Source: an uncultured Ruminobacter sp.
Lineage (GTDB): Bacteria > Pseudomonadota > Gammaproteobacteria > Enterobacterales > Succinivibrionaceae
Length of the DNA stretch: 41,193 nucleotides
Direction of reading: 5' to 3'
NCBI GenBank assembly: GCA_902764345.1
Contig: CACWVT010000013.1
Coordinates: forward strand, 1-41,193
Shown here: positions 1 to 7,772 of the stretch, in pieces
Layout of the letters: each line of letters starts with the position of its first letter
Position numbering within the stretch: the first letter of the stretch is position 1
Notes under the pieces: model-generated
What the model saw: only the letters and a program-made list of their open reading frames with translations
What the model was told of the DNA's origin: nothing
Databases searched by the model: none
Position numbers and translations under genes: made by a program

Positions 1-27
1 TTATCCTAAGTGAAATCGAGAAATAGA

Positions 28-62
28 AAGACCGAACCTCACGTTATTTGAAATTCGGTCTT
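28..62 (-). other. Inverted repeat of unknown role
   Basis: Arms of 9 bp (28-36 and 54-62, AAGACCGAA and its complement) flank a 17-nt loop. On the minus strand the 3' side is followed by a moderately T-rich stretch. It could be a second, weaker terminator downstream of lysC or part of the neighbouring locus outside the window. Confidence 0.3.
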
Positions 63-134
63 ATGTGTCCTAAACATATGAATTACAACAAAGTTTAGGT
101 TAAACGACGACATCTTTGCCGGACAACAAAACAA

Positions 135-166
135 AGGGGATGTCCCGTTAATACGGGACATCCCCT
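135..166 (-). terminator. Rho-independent terminator of lysC
   Basis: A perfect 14-bp stem (135-148 paired with 153-166) encloses the 4-nt loop TAAT. Read on the minus strand it is followed by a T-rich tail (TTTGTTTTGTTG). It lies about 55 nt beyond the lysC stop codon. Confidence 0.85.
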
Positions 167-219
167 GATTTCTCACATACGGAAATTCCCTGACGGAACT
201 CCGTTAATCACCATAACCG

Positions 220-1596
220 TTACTTGATAGTGGTTGGATTACCTTCAAGAAGCTTGTGGTGTAATTCGGCGATAGCCTTTGGAGCCTGATCCTCATTAAC
301 CAGGAAGCACAGGTTGTGAGTGCTTGCACCGTAGCAGATCATACGGATGTTAACGTCACAGATTGATGAGAATACTGCAGCACCGGTACCGCTAACCTGA
401 CTCATGCCGTTACCGATTAAGGCAATGAGTGACAGACCTTCGTCGATACGTACACGGCAGAATGACTTGAGTTCCTGTAATAACTGTTCGCTGAGTACAG
501 ACTTACCGCTTGACTGGCTGCCGGTATAGTCGATGGTAAGGGCAACACTTACTTCTGAAGTGGTAATGAGGTCAACTGAAATACCGTACTTTGCAAAAAT
601 ACTGAAGATATTTGCCAGGAAACCGCAGGCACCAATCATGTTAGGGCTCTGGAGGGTTAATAAAATCTGGTTCTTTCTTAAAGCAACGGCTCTGAAGGTT
701 GGCTTTGAATTGGTTTCCTTACGAACCCAGGTACCGCCCTTTTCAGGTTCCTTTGAAGAACCTACGAATACAGGGATGTTCTTGCGTACTGCAGGGAAAA
801 TGGTTGCAGGGTGCAGAACCTTGGCACCGAAGGTTGCCATTTCGGCAGCTTCAGAGAAGGTAATTTCAGGAATTGCATGAGCTTCAGGAACAAGACGCGG
901 ATCGGTAGTGTAGATACCAGGAACGTCAGTCCAGATTTCAATTGCGGCACAGCCCGGAATTGCTTCACCGAGAAGAGCAGCACTGTAGTCTGAACCGCCA
1001 CGACCTAAAGTGGTGGTCTGACCGATGGCGTTAGAACCAATGAAGCCCTGAGTAACAACAATGTAGTCGTCAAGTAACGGAGCAATCTGTTCCTTTGCAC
1101 AGTTACCGATTACTTCGATGATTGGAGCAGCCTTACCGAATACGCTGTCGGTTCTCATTACCTTACGTACGTCGAACCACTTTGCCTTATAACCGAGGCT
1201 GTTTAAAACTTCAGTGAAGAGCTTGGTTGACATGATTTCACCGAATGAAACGATTCTGTCAGTTAAGGCATCATCATGTTCCTGAATGGCATGATTTGCC
1301 AGATCTCTGATTTCATGAAGAAGCTTTTCAATTTCTTCGGTGATGGCGGCAGGACGGCCTAAATCATTAAGAATGGAATTTTCAATTGCAGAGAGCTTTT
1401 CCATACGCTGCTCAATGCTTGCCTGATCAAGGGTACCTGATGCAAGTTCAACAAGTAAATTGGTAACACCGGCACTTGCACTTAAAACTACAAGCTTGGT
1501 ATTAGGGTTATTGGTTACGATCTTTGCACAATTGCACATTGCCTGGTAGTTAGCAACGCTGGTACCACCGAACTTGGCAACACAAACCTGGTTCAT
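220..1596 (-). CDS. lysC: Lysine-sensitive aspartate kinase III
   Basis: This is aspartokinase, which phosphorylates L-aspartate to aspartyl-4-phosphate, the first committed step toward lysine, threonine and methionine. The 458-residue length matches monofunctional LysC of enterobacteria (about 450). The kinase domain opens with KFGGTSVAN (residues 8-16) and carries a TTLGRGGSDYSAA block near residue 200. Tandem ACT regulatory domains fill the last ~150 residues and contain VDLITTSEVSVALT, very close to E. coli LysC, which supports the lysine-inhibited isoenzyme over ThrA or MetL. There is no homoserine dehydrogenase domain. The ATG is preceded by AGGAG at a 5-nt spacing. The leader is a lysine riboswitch, so the gene is controlled both transcriptionally or translationally and by feedback on the enzyme. 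It appears monocistronic, with terminators on both sides. Confidence 0.96.
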   Translation of the reverse strand: MNQVCVAKFGGTSVANYQAMCNCAKIVTNNPNTKLVVLSASAGVTNLLVELASGTLDQASIEQRMEKLSAIENSILNDLGRPAAITEEIEKLLHEIRDLANHAIQEHDDALTDRIVSFGEIMSTKLFTEVLNSLGYKAKWFDVRKVMRTDSVFGKAAPIIEVIGNCAKEQIAPLLDDYIVVTQGFIGSNAIGQTTTLGRGGSDYSAALLGEAIPGCAAIEIWTDVPGIYTTDPRLVPEAHAIPEITFSEAAEMATFGAKVLHPATIFPAVRKNIPVFVGSSKEPEKGGTWVRKETNSKPTFRAVALRKNQILLTLQSPNMIGACGFLANIFSIFAKYGISVDLITTSEVSVALTIDYTGSQSSGKSVLSEQLLQELKSFCRVRIDEGLSLIALIGNGMSQVSGTGAAVFSSICDVNIRMICYGASTHNLCFLVNEDQAPKAIAELHHKLLEGNPTTIK

Positions 1597-1653
1597 ATGA
1601 ACTCCTAGAATAAAAAATGATTGTTTGAGTTACCTAAGGGAAAGTTTGATAAA

Positions 1654-1672
1654 GGCGGGGAAATAATCCGCC
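1654..1672 (-). terminator. Expression-platform hairpin of lysine riboswitch
   Basis: On the minus strand GGCGG (1668-1672) pairs with CCGCC (1654-1658) and is followed by TTTATCAAACTTT. The two outer G residues (1671-1672) also belong to the 3' strand of riboswitch stem P1, so the hairpin abuts and slightly overlaps P1. It could be the ligand-responsive terminator. The U-tract is weak, so control of translation (as in E. coli lysC) is not excluded. Confidence 0.5.
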
Positions 1673-1834
1673 AGAAGCACTTCACCTTAAGTGTGACAGC
1701 CTGAAGGATTCAGCCTCCATAGCCGACAATCGGATTAATGCTGTTTCAGATTGCCTCGGCTCTTCATTCCCTCTCCCGACTGCATGTTAAGCATGTTAGC
1801 TAATCGGGATACCTAAGAAGAGCGCCTCTTCTGG
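1671..1834 (-). promoter_or_regulatory. Lysine riboswitch (L box) upstream of lysC
   Basis: The 5' leader of lysC carries the conserved lysine-aptamer blocks in order on the minus strand: CCAGAAGAGGCGC at the 5' side, GGGAGAGGGAATGAAGAGCC then GAGGC in the middle, GGAGGCTGAATCC and GGCTGTCAC, and the closing AGTGCTTCTGG. The terminal CCAGAAG (1828-1834) and CTTCTGG (1671-1677) form stem P1. The blocks match the E. coli lysC leader closely. Lysine binding is expected to switch off lysC. Confidence 0.92.
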
Positions 1835-1860
1835 TTGTTAATTCCGAAGAATTGTGAGTG

Positions 1861-1889
1861 ACTTTACATTTTTTAATCTTGTTTGTCAA
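1861..1889 (-). promoter_or_regulatory. Sigma70 promoter of lysC
   Basis: TTGACA (1884-1889) is followed after 17 nt by TAAAGT (1861-1866) on the minus strand. Transcription would start near 1854, about 20 nt before riboswitch stem P1. The rest of the gap up to the next gene's terminator (about 1890-2050) holds nothing else I can identify. Confidence 0.75.
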
Positions 1890-2058
1890 ACGTTTTTTGA
1901 GCATTTTTCTGAAAATTTTTAAAACGGAAAAATGACATGCGGACACGCATGGAAAATACTTCCGGAACGATATGAAACAGTCTGATGTGTTCATGTTTTT
2001 CCGTATGTACATGACGCCCGAAAAGCCTGTTCAGGGGCTCTTTATCCGAACATAAAAA

Positions 2059-2086
2059 AGGCGGTTCATAACAGCATGAACCGCCT
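2059..2086 (-). terminator. Rho-independent terminator of the BI-1 family gene
   Basis: An 11-bp perfect stem (2059-2069 with 2076-2086) with a 6-nt loop is followed on the minus strand by TTTTTT. It lies 31 nt beyond the stop codon of the upstream membrane-protein gene. Confidence 0.88.
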
Positions 2087-2117
2087 CTTCTCAGAAATTC
2101 CTGCTTATCTTACGAAG

Positions 2118-2870
2118 TTAATCATCACCGTTCAGAAGAACCTGAATCTTAACGGCAAGCTTGAGAAGCTCAATGTAAACCCAAACGATGCTGGCCAGGA
2201 AACCCATGCCCCATACCCATTCGTAACGGCTGTCAGCGTTGTTTTCAAGCTCGAACACCTTGTCGAAATCAATAAGAAGATAAACAGCACCTACAGCAAG
2301 TGCAACAAGATTGATACCGAATCCGAGAAGTGAAGTATCGGCAATGGAAGTGAATGCACGACCGCCGAACAGAGGAAGCAGCATATTTGCAAGATAAGTG
2401 ATCATAAGTGCCAGACCGAGAGTAATGGCAATATTAATGAGTTTCTGATTCACCTTGAAAATACCGGAAATGTAACCGACAAATACAATGCCGCCGATTG
2501 AAACAGTACCGAGAAGGGCATAAATACTGAGTCCCGCACCGAATCTGTTATCAACATAGGAACTGAAGCCTCCAAGCAGTGCACCTTCACAGATGGCATA
2601 AACCGGAGCGCAGATTTTTGCAATGCTAGGAATAAAGATACCCGCAAAATAAGCTATGAGAGAGCATATCAGGGCAACGATAGTTGCTACACCACCCAAC
2701 TGGTTGGCGTAGGTAAGGCATGCGGAAAAGAAACAGAGGGCAATCATAAAGCCGCCTTTGGTGCAGGCCCCTCTTACTGAAAACACGCCGGCATTCTCAA
2801 CGGCGTTTTCTCTGGATGACTTTATAAGTCTTTCACTGTTGGTCATCGGGTTGGAAGTACTGAGATTCAT
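2118..2870 (-). CDS. Bax inhibitor-1/YccA-like membrane protein
   Basis: A 250-residue integral membrane protein with about seven hydrophobic helices from residue ~38 to the C terminus. Length, spacing and the segments CEGALLGGFS (about 94-103) and FDKVFELENNADSRYEW (in the last 50 residues) match the bacterial Bax inhibitor-1/YccA-like group, in particular the subgroup annotated only by that name. The polar first 35 residues are probably cytoplasmic. Family members include proteins proposed to be calcium leak channels or partners of the FtsH protease, but the function of this subgroup is not established. The chosen ATG has AAGGA 10 nt upstream; ATG at residue 9 is an alternative. It has its own promoter overlapping the kdsB end and its own terminator, so it is probably a single-gene unit. 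Confidence 0.85.
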   Translation of the reverse strand: MNLSTSNPMTNSERLIKSSRENAVENAGVFSVRGACTKGGFMIALCFFSACLTYANQLGGVATIVALICSLIAYFAGIFIPSIAKICAPVYAICEGALLGGFSSYVDNRFGAGLSIYALLGTVSIGGIVFVGYISGIFKVNQKLINIAITLGLALMITYLANMLLPLFGGRAFTSIADTSLLGFGINLVALAVGAVYLLIDFDKVFELENNADSRYEWVWGMGFLASIVWVYIELLKLAVKIQVLLNGDD

Positions 2871-2944
2871 GTTTAATATTTCCTTTATTGCTGAATAACA
2901 ATCAAGATAAGGGATTCAACCGCATACTTGACTCACGTATTACA

Positions 2945-2973
2945 TATATACAGTCTTTTATATGATAATTCAA
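2945..2973 (-). promoter_or_regulatory. Candidate sigma70 promoter of the BI-1 family gene
   Basis: TTGAAT (2968-2973) and TATATA (2945-2950) are separated by 17 nt on the minus strand. They sit immediately downstream of the kdsB stop, about 75 nt before the start codon. Confidence 0.5.
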
Positions 2974-2976
2974 TGA

Positions 2977-3732
2977 TTATAGATATTTTTTAGAAAAGAT
3001 TTCTCTAACCTTTTCCAAATCCTCCGCAGTGTCGACTCCTACCTGCGGATCGGAAAGGGCATAATCCACTGCAATTCTGTATCCGTAGTACATTACTCTC
3101 AGCTGTTCAAGAGATTCTATTGCCTCAAGGGCACACGGACTCATTCGTACATATTCCTTAATGAATCCTGCTCTGTAAGCATAGATCCCGAGGTGTCTTG
3201 CATGACCATCCTTAGCCGCCATGTTATTGGCCCTGAAATTATCCCTTTCGTACGGAATCGGAGCACGGCTGAAGTAAATAGCCTCATTTCTGTGATTGAA
3301 AATAACCTTAACGCAGTTAGGGTTAAAAACCTCCTCGCCTTCAATCGGAACACACAGTGTGGACATAGGAGCCGATGTTCTGTCCAGAAGCTCAGCCACC
3401 TGACGAATGTTTTCAGGAGGAATAAGAGGCTCGTCACCCTGTACGTTGACAACTATCTCGTCATCAGGAAGCCCAAGCTTTTCCACAACCTCGGAAAGTC
3501 TTTCGGTTCCAGAATTATGGTCCTTAGAGGTCAGACACACATCGGCACCGCAACCTTCACAGGCTTTCACGATACGGTCATCATCGGTAGCCACAACCAC
3601 TCTGTCTGCCCCCGCCTGCAGGGCCTGTTCCACCACCCTGACAATCATCGGACGGCCGCATATATCCATTAACGGCTTTCCGGGTAATCTTGATGATGCA
3701 TATCTTGCGGGAATAATAACTGTAAATTTCAC
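2977..3732 (-). CDS. kdsB: CMP-Kdo synthetase
   Basis: 3-deoxy-manno-octulosonate cytidylyltransferase, which activates Kdo with CTP for transfer to lipid A in the cytoplasm. The N terminus carries the family signature [14 protein letters not shown] (about residues 8-21), and [11 protein letters not shown] (about 95-105) is the nucleotide-sugar site. ATDDDRI and SGTERLSE are further family blocks. I chose the GTG start (residue sequence [11 protein letters not shown]) because GGAG lies 6 nt upstream and E. coli KdsB begins at the same place. The upstream TTG at 3744 has no such site. The product is 251 residues against 248 in E. coli. It follows lpxK by 48 nt, the same gene pairing as in E. 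coli, so the two are probably co-transcribed. Confidence 0.96.
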   Translation of the reverse strand: MKFTVIIPARYASSRLPGKPLMDICGRPMIVRVVEQALQAGADRVVVATDDDRIVKACEGCGADVCLTSKDHNSGTERLSEVVEKLGLPDDEIVVNVQGDEPLIPPENIRQVAELLDRTSAPMSTLCVPIEGEEVFNPNCVKVIFNHRNEAIYFSRAPIPYERDNFRANNMAAKDGHARHLGIYAYRAGFIKEYVRMSPCALEAIESLEQLRVMYYGYRIAVDYALSDPQVGVDTAEDLEKVREIFSKKYL

Positions 3733-3780
3733 GCCATTCTCCAATTTTTCTGTTTTTTTAGTCTATTCACACCGGTATCT

Positions 3781-4767
3781 TTACTTTCCGGCTGAAAGCC
3801 GTTTTACCTTTGACAGCAGTTCGCCGTAAAAATTCTCAGGCAGATCGGCCGACACCGGTACATAATATGAATTTTTCAGGCCGCATCCAGCATACTTGAC
3901 GAAGTCCTTTTCCGTCATGACCAGGGGATAATCCTTTTCGGCCTGAAGCAGCAGGCTGATGTCCGCCTTCTCATGATCCCCGATTTCAACCTTTCTGACA
4001 ATCCTGTATCCCATTCCGGACAGCGTATCGTAAAAACGTGCAGGACTGCCGATGCCGGCAAGAGCAATGATTTCAGCACCGTCAGGAAGAGGCGATAATG
4101 TTTCATCAACAGGAAGAACCCCGTCCACCTCAAGTTTCATCGGTACCTCACCATCACGGGGCTCTCCGCCGTTGTTTATGAGATAATCGGCGCATTTCAG
4201 ACGCCACTCCCCTTCCCTAAGCGGTCCTGCCGGGAAAAGATGTCCGTTACCGGTTCTGCGGATACCGTCCATCACAATTATTTCAACGTCACGTTTCAGT
4301 GCATAGTGCTGCAGACCGTCATCGGTGATAATCACGTCAGCCTGTTTTTCGGCCAGGGCTGCCGCACGGCTTCTTACAGGATCAATAATAACCGCAGCCC
4401 CTGTTCTTTTCAGAATAAGCTTCGGTTCATCCCCGGAATGTTCCGCCGGACTCTCAGCCGTTACCTCATACGGATATGCCGGAGGATGGGCCTTATATCC
4501 GCGACTTACCACAGCAACACGGAATCCGTTTTTCCGGAAGTAATCGGCAATCCCGACGACCACCGGTGTTTTGCCGTTTCCTCCCACCATTATGTTTCCG
4601 ACAACAATTACCGGAATACTGCTGCGGTAGCTTTTCAGAATGTTCCGGCGGTAAAGAAAACGTCTCACGGAAGTAACGGCGGCATAAAGAGCTGACAACG
4701 GCAGTAATGGATATTTCCAGCAGGAATTACCGAACCATATATCCTTTATTCTGTTTTCCAAACTCAT
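3781..4767 (-). CDS. lpxK: Lipid A 4'-kinase (tetraacyldisaccharide 4'-kinase)
   Basis: LpxK phosphorylates the 4' position of tetraacyldisaccharide 1-phosphate to form lipid IVA at the inner face of the cytoplasmic membrane. The 328 residues match the family (E. coli 328). The P-loop is GGNGKT at residues 62-67, preceded by the beta strand IPVIVVGNIMV. The N-terminal hydrophobic stretch around residues 18-32 is the membrane-associating helix. ITDDGLQHYAL (near 150) is a conserved LpxK block carrying the catalytic acidic residues, and VMTEKDFVKY near residue 285 is conserved too. The start has GGAGGAAGGGA just upstream. It lies immediately before kdsB. The msbA flippase gene that often precedes lpxK is absent here; the upstream neighbour is divergent fnr. 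Confidence 0.96.
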   Translation of the reverse strand: MSLENRIKDIWFGNSCWKYPLLPLSALYAAVTSVRRFLYRRNILKSYRSSIPVIVVGNIMVGGNGKTPVVVGIADYFRKNGFRVAVVSRGYKAHPPAYPYEVTAESPAEHSGDEPKLILKRTGAAVIIDPVRSRAAALAEKQADVIITDDGLQHYALKRDVEIIVMDGIRRTGNGHLFPAGPLREGEWRLKCADYLINNGGEPRDGEVPMKLEVDGVLPVDETLSPLPDGAEIIALAGIGSPARFYDTLSGMGYRIVRKVEIGDHEKADISLLLQAEKDYPLVMTEKDFVKYAGCGLKNSYYVPVSADLPENFYGELLSKVKRLSAGK

Positions 4768-4951
4768 TCCCTTCCTCCGTTACCCGGTTTAATCCTCCTA
4801 TCTCCGTCAGTGCATTATACGGAAACAGGTCAAATCATCAGAGCATTATCAGACAATTTTAGTTTTTTGTACAGACAGCCGTCCTGACATCCGTCATTTC
4901 CGACGACACATGAAATATCTCAATTTTTATCATATAATCATGGAAAAATAT

Positions 4952-4980
4952 TTGAGACACCACGGTATTTAACCTAAGAT
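4952..4980 (+). promoter_or_regulatory. Candidate sigma70 promoter of fnr
   Basis: TTGAGA (4952-4957) and TAAGAT (4975-4980) are separated by 17 nt. Transcription would start near 4987, inside the palindrome described in the next entry. Confidence 0.55.
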
Positions 4981-5000
4981 TTAAACAAAAACGTTTAAAT
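4979..5000. promoter_or_regulatory. Palindromic operator candidate at fnr
   Basis: ATTTAAAC (4979-4986) and GTTTAAAT (4993-5000) form perfect 8-bp arms around a 6-nt AAAAAC spacer. The site begins at the last bases of the -10 element and spans the expected transcription start, a typical repressor position. It is not a canonical FNR box (TTGAT-N4-ATCAA), so the regulator is unknown. It could also act as a 5'-end RNA hairpin. Confidence 0.45.
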
Positions 5001-5021
5001 TACCGACCATGAGGACAAGCC

Positions 5022-5750
5022 ATGACATCCCGCCAAAAAAATTCAAAATCTCCCAGCGATTTTTCCTGCGCCTCATGTCTGGTAAACTCCCTGTGCCTTG
5101 CAACCGGAAGCTTTGATCATCAGACGTTTGCGGCAATAGACAGCATTATCGAAAGAAAGAAAAACTATCAGAAGGCCTCAATAATCTACAAGGCAGGTGA
5201 CGAACTGAAAAATCTCTACGCCATCAGATCCGGCGGAGTAAAAATCTATTCAATAAACGAACACGGCGAAGAGCAGATAACCAGCTTCCACATGCCAGGT
5301 GATCTCATCGGTTTTGATGCCATCGCAGACAACAGGCACCAGTCCTTTGCCCAGACCCTCGAAACATCAAACATCTGTGAAATTCCCTTTGAACCTTTGA
5401 TGAGACTGGCCAGCAGGTATCCGGACATGAACCTCAGGCTTCTGAAGCTTATCAGTGCCGAGATATCCGTAAAAAAGAATCTCATGATGATGATATCAAA
5501 ACAGACAGCTGAACAGAGGCTGGCAACGTTTATCATGCATCTTTCAGACAATCTTAAAAGAAGAAATCTTTCAGGAAACGAAATAAAGCTGCCGATGACA
5601 AGATACGAAATAGGAAACTACATATCCCTTACAGTTGAAACCATCAGCCGTCTGCTCTCAAGATTCCAGCAGAAACAGATTATTTCAGTCAAGGGCAAAT
5701 ACATCACGATCATCAATTTGGACAGACTTCAGGACATAGTTGAATCCTAA
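5022..5750 (+). CDS. fnr: FNR oxygen-sensing transcription regulator
   Basis: A Crp/Fnr family dimer that uses an oxygen-labile [4Fe-4S] cluster to switch genes between aerobic and anaerobic states. The cluster ligands are visible as C16, C19 and C25 (C-x2-C-x5-C) and C119 in the segment NICEIPFE, the same pattern as E. coli FNR. The cyclic-nucleotide-like beta-roll spans about residues 30-145, followed by a long dimerisation helix. The helix-turn-helix carries TVETISRLLSRF, with E206, S209 and R210 in the positions that read TTGAT half-sites in E. coli. The C-terminal VKGKYITI block is also conserved. The length is 242 residues against 250 in E. coli. GAGGA precedes the ATG. uspE follows on the same strand, the same neighbour as in enterobacteria. 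Its regulon would plausibly include the fermentation genes of this window, but I see no convincing FNR box here. Confidence 0.96.
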   Translation: MTSRQKNSKSPSDFSCASCLVNSLCLATGSFDHQTFAAIDSIIERKKNYQKASIIYKAGDELKNLYAIRSGGVKIYSINEHGEEQITSFHMPGDLIGFDAIADNRHQSFAQTLETSNICEIPFEPLMRLASRYPDMNLRLLKLISAEISVKKNLMMMISKQTAEQRLATFIMHLSDNLKRRNLSGNEIKLPMTRYEIGNYISLTVETISRLLSRFQQKQIISVKGKYITIINLDRLQDIVES

Positions 5751-5815
5751 CCTTATCGTAATTCTTTAAACCGATCATTCCACACCTTTCATTGAAACTT
5801 TCATTGAACCGTTCA

Positions 5816-5836
5816 CGGACTGCACGTGTCAGTCCG
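5816..5836 (+). other. Hairpin in the fnr-uspE gap
   Basis: CGGACTG (5816-5822) and CAGTCCG (5830-5836) form a 7-bp stem with loop CACGTGT. There is no T-tract, so it is not a convincing rho-independent terminator. It may protect the fnr mRNA end. The 240-nt gap also holds a two-copy 12-bp direct repeat (5786-5809) and AT-rich sequence leading to uspE, with no clear promoter hexamers. Confidence 0.35.
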
Positions 5837-5990
5837 CTCCCGCCATCCCCGATTTTTAGTTATAGGCCACACTTTTTAAACTGAACTGCTCCGCTTATTT
5901 CAATTAATGGACTGAATTCAAAAACTTTGTACGGAAATTTGTCTAAAATTTTATTATGGATCTTTACTTATCCGTTACCAAGGAGGACGT

Positions 5991-6908
5991 ATGAGAAAAT
6001 ACAAACATATCCTCGCAGTTGTGGAACCCGGTTCAGAAAAAAATACGGCACTGACCAGAGCTCTGGAGATAGCGTCTTTTTCCCCGGACACAAGAATAAC
6101 AGCAATGATTGCAATGTATGATTTTTCAGCCGAACTGACATCCGTTCTTGACGTACAGACTCAGCTTGATCTGAAAAACAAACTGGTTGTCGCCCACGAA
6201 CAGATGATTGAACAGGCTGTGGGAAAACTGAATGCCGAACACAGTGACATCGACTGCAAAATCGTCTGGCAACGAAGCGTTACCAGGGCAATTGTTGATG
6301 AAATCAACGCCGGTGATTACGACCTTCTCATAAAGGTTGCCGATAATCACGACCTAACCAAGAAACTGCTCTATACGCCTCTCGACTGGAAACTTCTCAG
6401 ATACTCCCCGATTCCGGTAATCATTGCCAAGGAACACTCATGGACTCCTGGTGCAAACATCCTCGTTGCAATAAACTTTGATGATGAGGATCTGAATGCT
6501 CAGAGACTGATGAATCTCAGACTACTGAGACATGCCCAGCAGATATCCACGCTTACCGGGGGAACAATACACCTTGTGAATGCGGCTGTTCCTATTACAC
6601 CTTCAACCCTGGTGGAAATTCCAGGTTTCTCTCCGGATCTTTACAGTGAAGCCGTATACAACCAAAGTTCAGACAAGCTCGTGTTATTTGCAAAGAAGCA
6701 CAGAATTCCTGAAAGCAACTGCCACATCTGCATAGGTCAGCCTGACGATGTCATATACCATCAGGCAAAGAAGCTGAACGCAAACTTCATTCTCATAGGT
6801 AATTCCGCAAGAAAAGGAGTAGTGGGCAACATCATCGGAAATGTGTGCGAGCAGATTACCGACGACGTCGGCTGCGACATCATGGTCATAAGCAAGAACT
6901 TAAGATAA
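5991..6908 (+). CDS. uspE: Tandem universal stress protein UspE
   Basis: A 305-residue protein made of two Usp domains (about residues 3-145 and 153-303), the architecture of UspE in enterobacteria. Domain 1 begins YKHILAVVEPGSE. The second domain ends in ILIGNSARKGVVGNIIGN, the G-x2-G-x9-G-type nucleotide or ligand loop, which is missing from the first domain. E. coli UspE binds lipid-A-like ligands and affects motility, adhesion and stress resistance; the molecular role here is not determined. The start has AAGGAGG 5 nt upstream. It lies 240 nt downstream of fnr on the same strand, an arrangement conserved in gammaproteobacteria and consistent with FNR-linked physiology. It ends in a strong terminator. 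Confidence 0.93.
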   Translation: MRKYKHILAVVEPGSEKNTALTRALEIASFSPDTRITAMIAMYDFSAELTSVLDVQTQLDLKNKLVVAHEQMIEQAVGKLNAEHSDIDCKIVWQRSVTRAIVDEINAGDYDLLIKVADNHDLTKKLLYTPLDWKLLRYSPIPVIIAKEHSWTPGANILVAINFDDEDLNAQRLMNLRLLRHAQQISTLTGGTIHLVNAAVPITPSTLVEIPGFSPDLYSEAVYNQSSDKLVLFAKKHRIPESNCHICIGQPDDVIYHQAKKLNANFILIGNSARKGVVGNIIGNVCEQITDDVGCDIMVISKNLR

Positions 6909-6936
6909 CCTGTCCGTAACGTTCTAACTAATGTCC

Positions 6937-6968
6937 GAAGCCCCGGCAGTCCACACTGCCGGGGCTTC
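6937..6968. terminator. Terminator between uspE and the sulfur operon
   Basis: A perfect 14-bp stem (6937-6950 with 6955-6968) with loop CCAC. On the plus strand it is followed by TTTC, serving uspE. On the minus strand it sits 48 nt beyond the last gene of the sulfur operon but lacks a T-tract, so it may only stabilise or weakly terminate that transcript. Confidence 0.8.
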
Positions 6969-7016
6969 TTTCATCCTGTCTTTACCAGGTATTCGTACTT
7001 ACGGTTTAAAATTCCG

Positions 7017-7268
7017 TCAGTCCTCATTCTTTCTTATGAAAAGCTCAAAGGTACCGTCGGCATTTTCAAGAACCTTAAGGACGGAGTGGCCTTCATCCTT
7101 AACGCTGCGCGGTACATTCTGAATCGGTTCACCGCCGTTAAGATGCACCTGCAGAATCTGACCGTTTTCCAATTCATCAAGAGCCACCTTTGTTTTCACA
7201 AAAGTTATCGGACAGGTCACGTCGGTAATATCTATTTTGTCATCAGGTAATATTTCAGTTTCAGACAT
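7017..7268 (-). CDS. TusA-like sulfur-carrier protein
   Basis: An 83-residue TusA/SirA-type protein. Family members carry sulfur as a persulfide on the Cys of a CPxP motif and hand it from cysteine desulfurases to acceptors. Here the motif is CPIT (C19-P20-I21-T22), followed by the family helix FVKTKVALDEL, so the second proline is replaced by threonine while the active Cys is kept. The later GGEPIQNVPRSVKDEGH block matches the TusA fold. The start was set at the ATG with AGGGAG 6 nt upstream; an upstream in-frame ATG two codons earlier and another further up lack this spacing. It is the last gene of the sulfur operon. I infer that it relays sulfur from the cysteine desulfurase to the neighbouring carrier/E1 pair. 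It could instead have a noncanonical TusA-family role. Confidence 0.85.
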   Translation of the reverse strand: MSETEILPDDKIDITDVTCPITFVKTKVALDELENGQILQVHLNGGEPIQNVPRSVKDEGHSVLKVLENADGTFELFIRKNED

Positions 7269-7313
7269 AATCATCTCCCTATGTTTTTCCGTTAAAATCA
7301 TCGGCATCAGCCG

Positions 7314-7754
7314 TCAGTCATTATTGTCGGTTATTATTATTTCTTCCTTTCTTGACGTACGGTTGCTCAAATCACCCTCAACATGAAATCCGTTCAGCAC
7401 CGGATTATCACGATCGGCAAGTGACAGAATGAGATAGCTGGCTCTGCTGTCGTTTGCCCAGCGCAGATCCTCCTGTGACGGTCTTGCCGGAGTTTCCGGA
7501 TGGGAATGCCAGTTTCCGAGCGGAGACAGGCCGTTGGCCCGCATGTCCTTGATGGCCGCAAGATGTTCTGAAGGATCAATGGAAAAATGTTCATTGGTAT
7601 GATCAATATTGGTAAGCAGATATACCTTCTGAATTACTCTGACCCCGTCCTCCCGATCATAACCGGCCAAAAGTCCGCATGCCTCATCAGGAAGTTCCGC
7701 AAAGGCATGACGGCACACGGCCTCAAAATCCTTTTTTGAAATGGTAATCTTCAT
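7314..7754 (-). CDS. JAMM/MPN+ zinc metalloprotease, first copy
   Basis: A 146-residue Mov34/MPN/PAD-1 family zinc isopeptidase. The catalytic set is complete: E24 in PDEACGLLAG, then H83-S-H85 in GNWHSHP, S93, and D96 giving the H-x-H-x10-D spacing. Bacterial relatives act on ubiquitin-like sulfur carriers. Mec+ releases cysteine from CysO in mycobacteria, QbsD trims the QbsE tail, and HcyD works with HcyS in Wolinella. The gene lies 18 nt downstream of an E1 and close to a ThiS-like carrier whose Gly-Gly is followed by five extra residues, so tail trimming and/or release of the carrier-bound amino acid is the likely job. I chose the ATG with GGGAGGTG upstream over the GTG two codons earlier. 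A diverged second copy is encoded in the same operon. Confidence 0.9.
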   Translation of the reverse strand: MKITISKKDFEAVCRHAFAELPDEACGLLAGYDREDGVRVIQKVYLLTNIDHTNEHFSIDPSEHLAAIKDMRANGLSPLGNWHSHPETPARPSQEDLRWANDSRASYLILSLADRDNPVLNGFHVEGDLSNRTSRKEEIIITDNND

Positions 7755-7772
7755 GCACACCTCCCGTCAGCA

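Noticed and set aside
5786-5809. Two-copy tandem repeat of 12 bp (CTTTCATTGAAA/C) between fnr and uspE
   Set aside because: Only two copies, AT-rich and with no dyad symmetry. It is too little to claim a regulatory or mobile origin.
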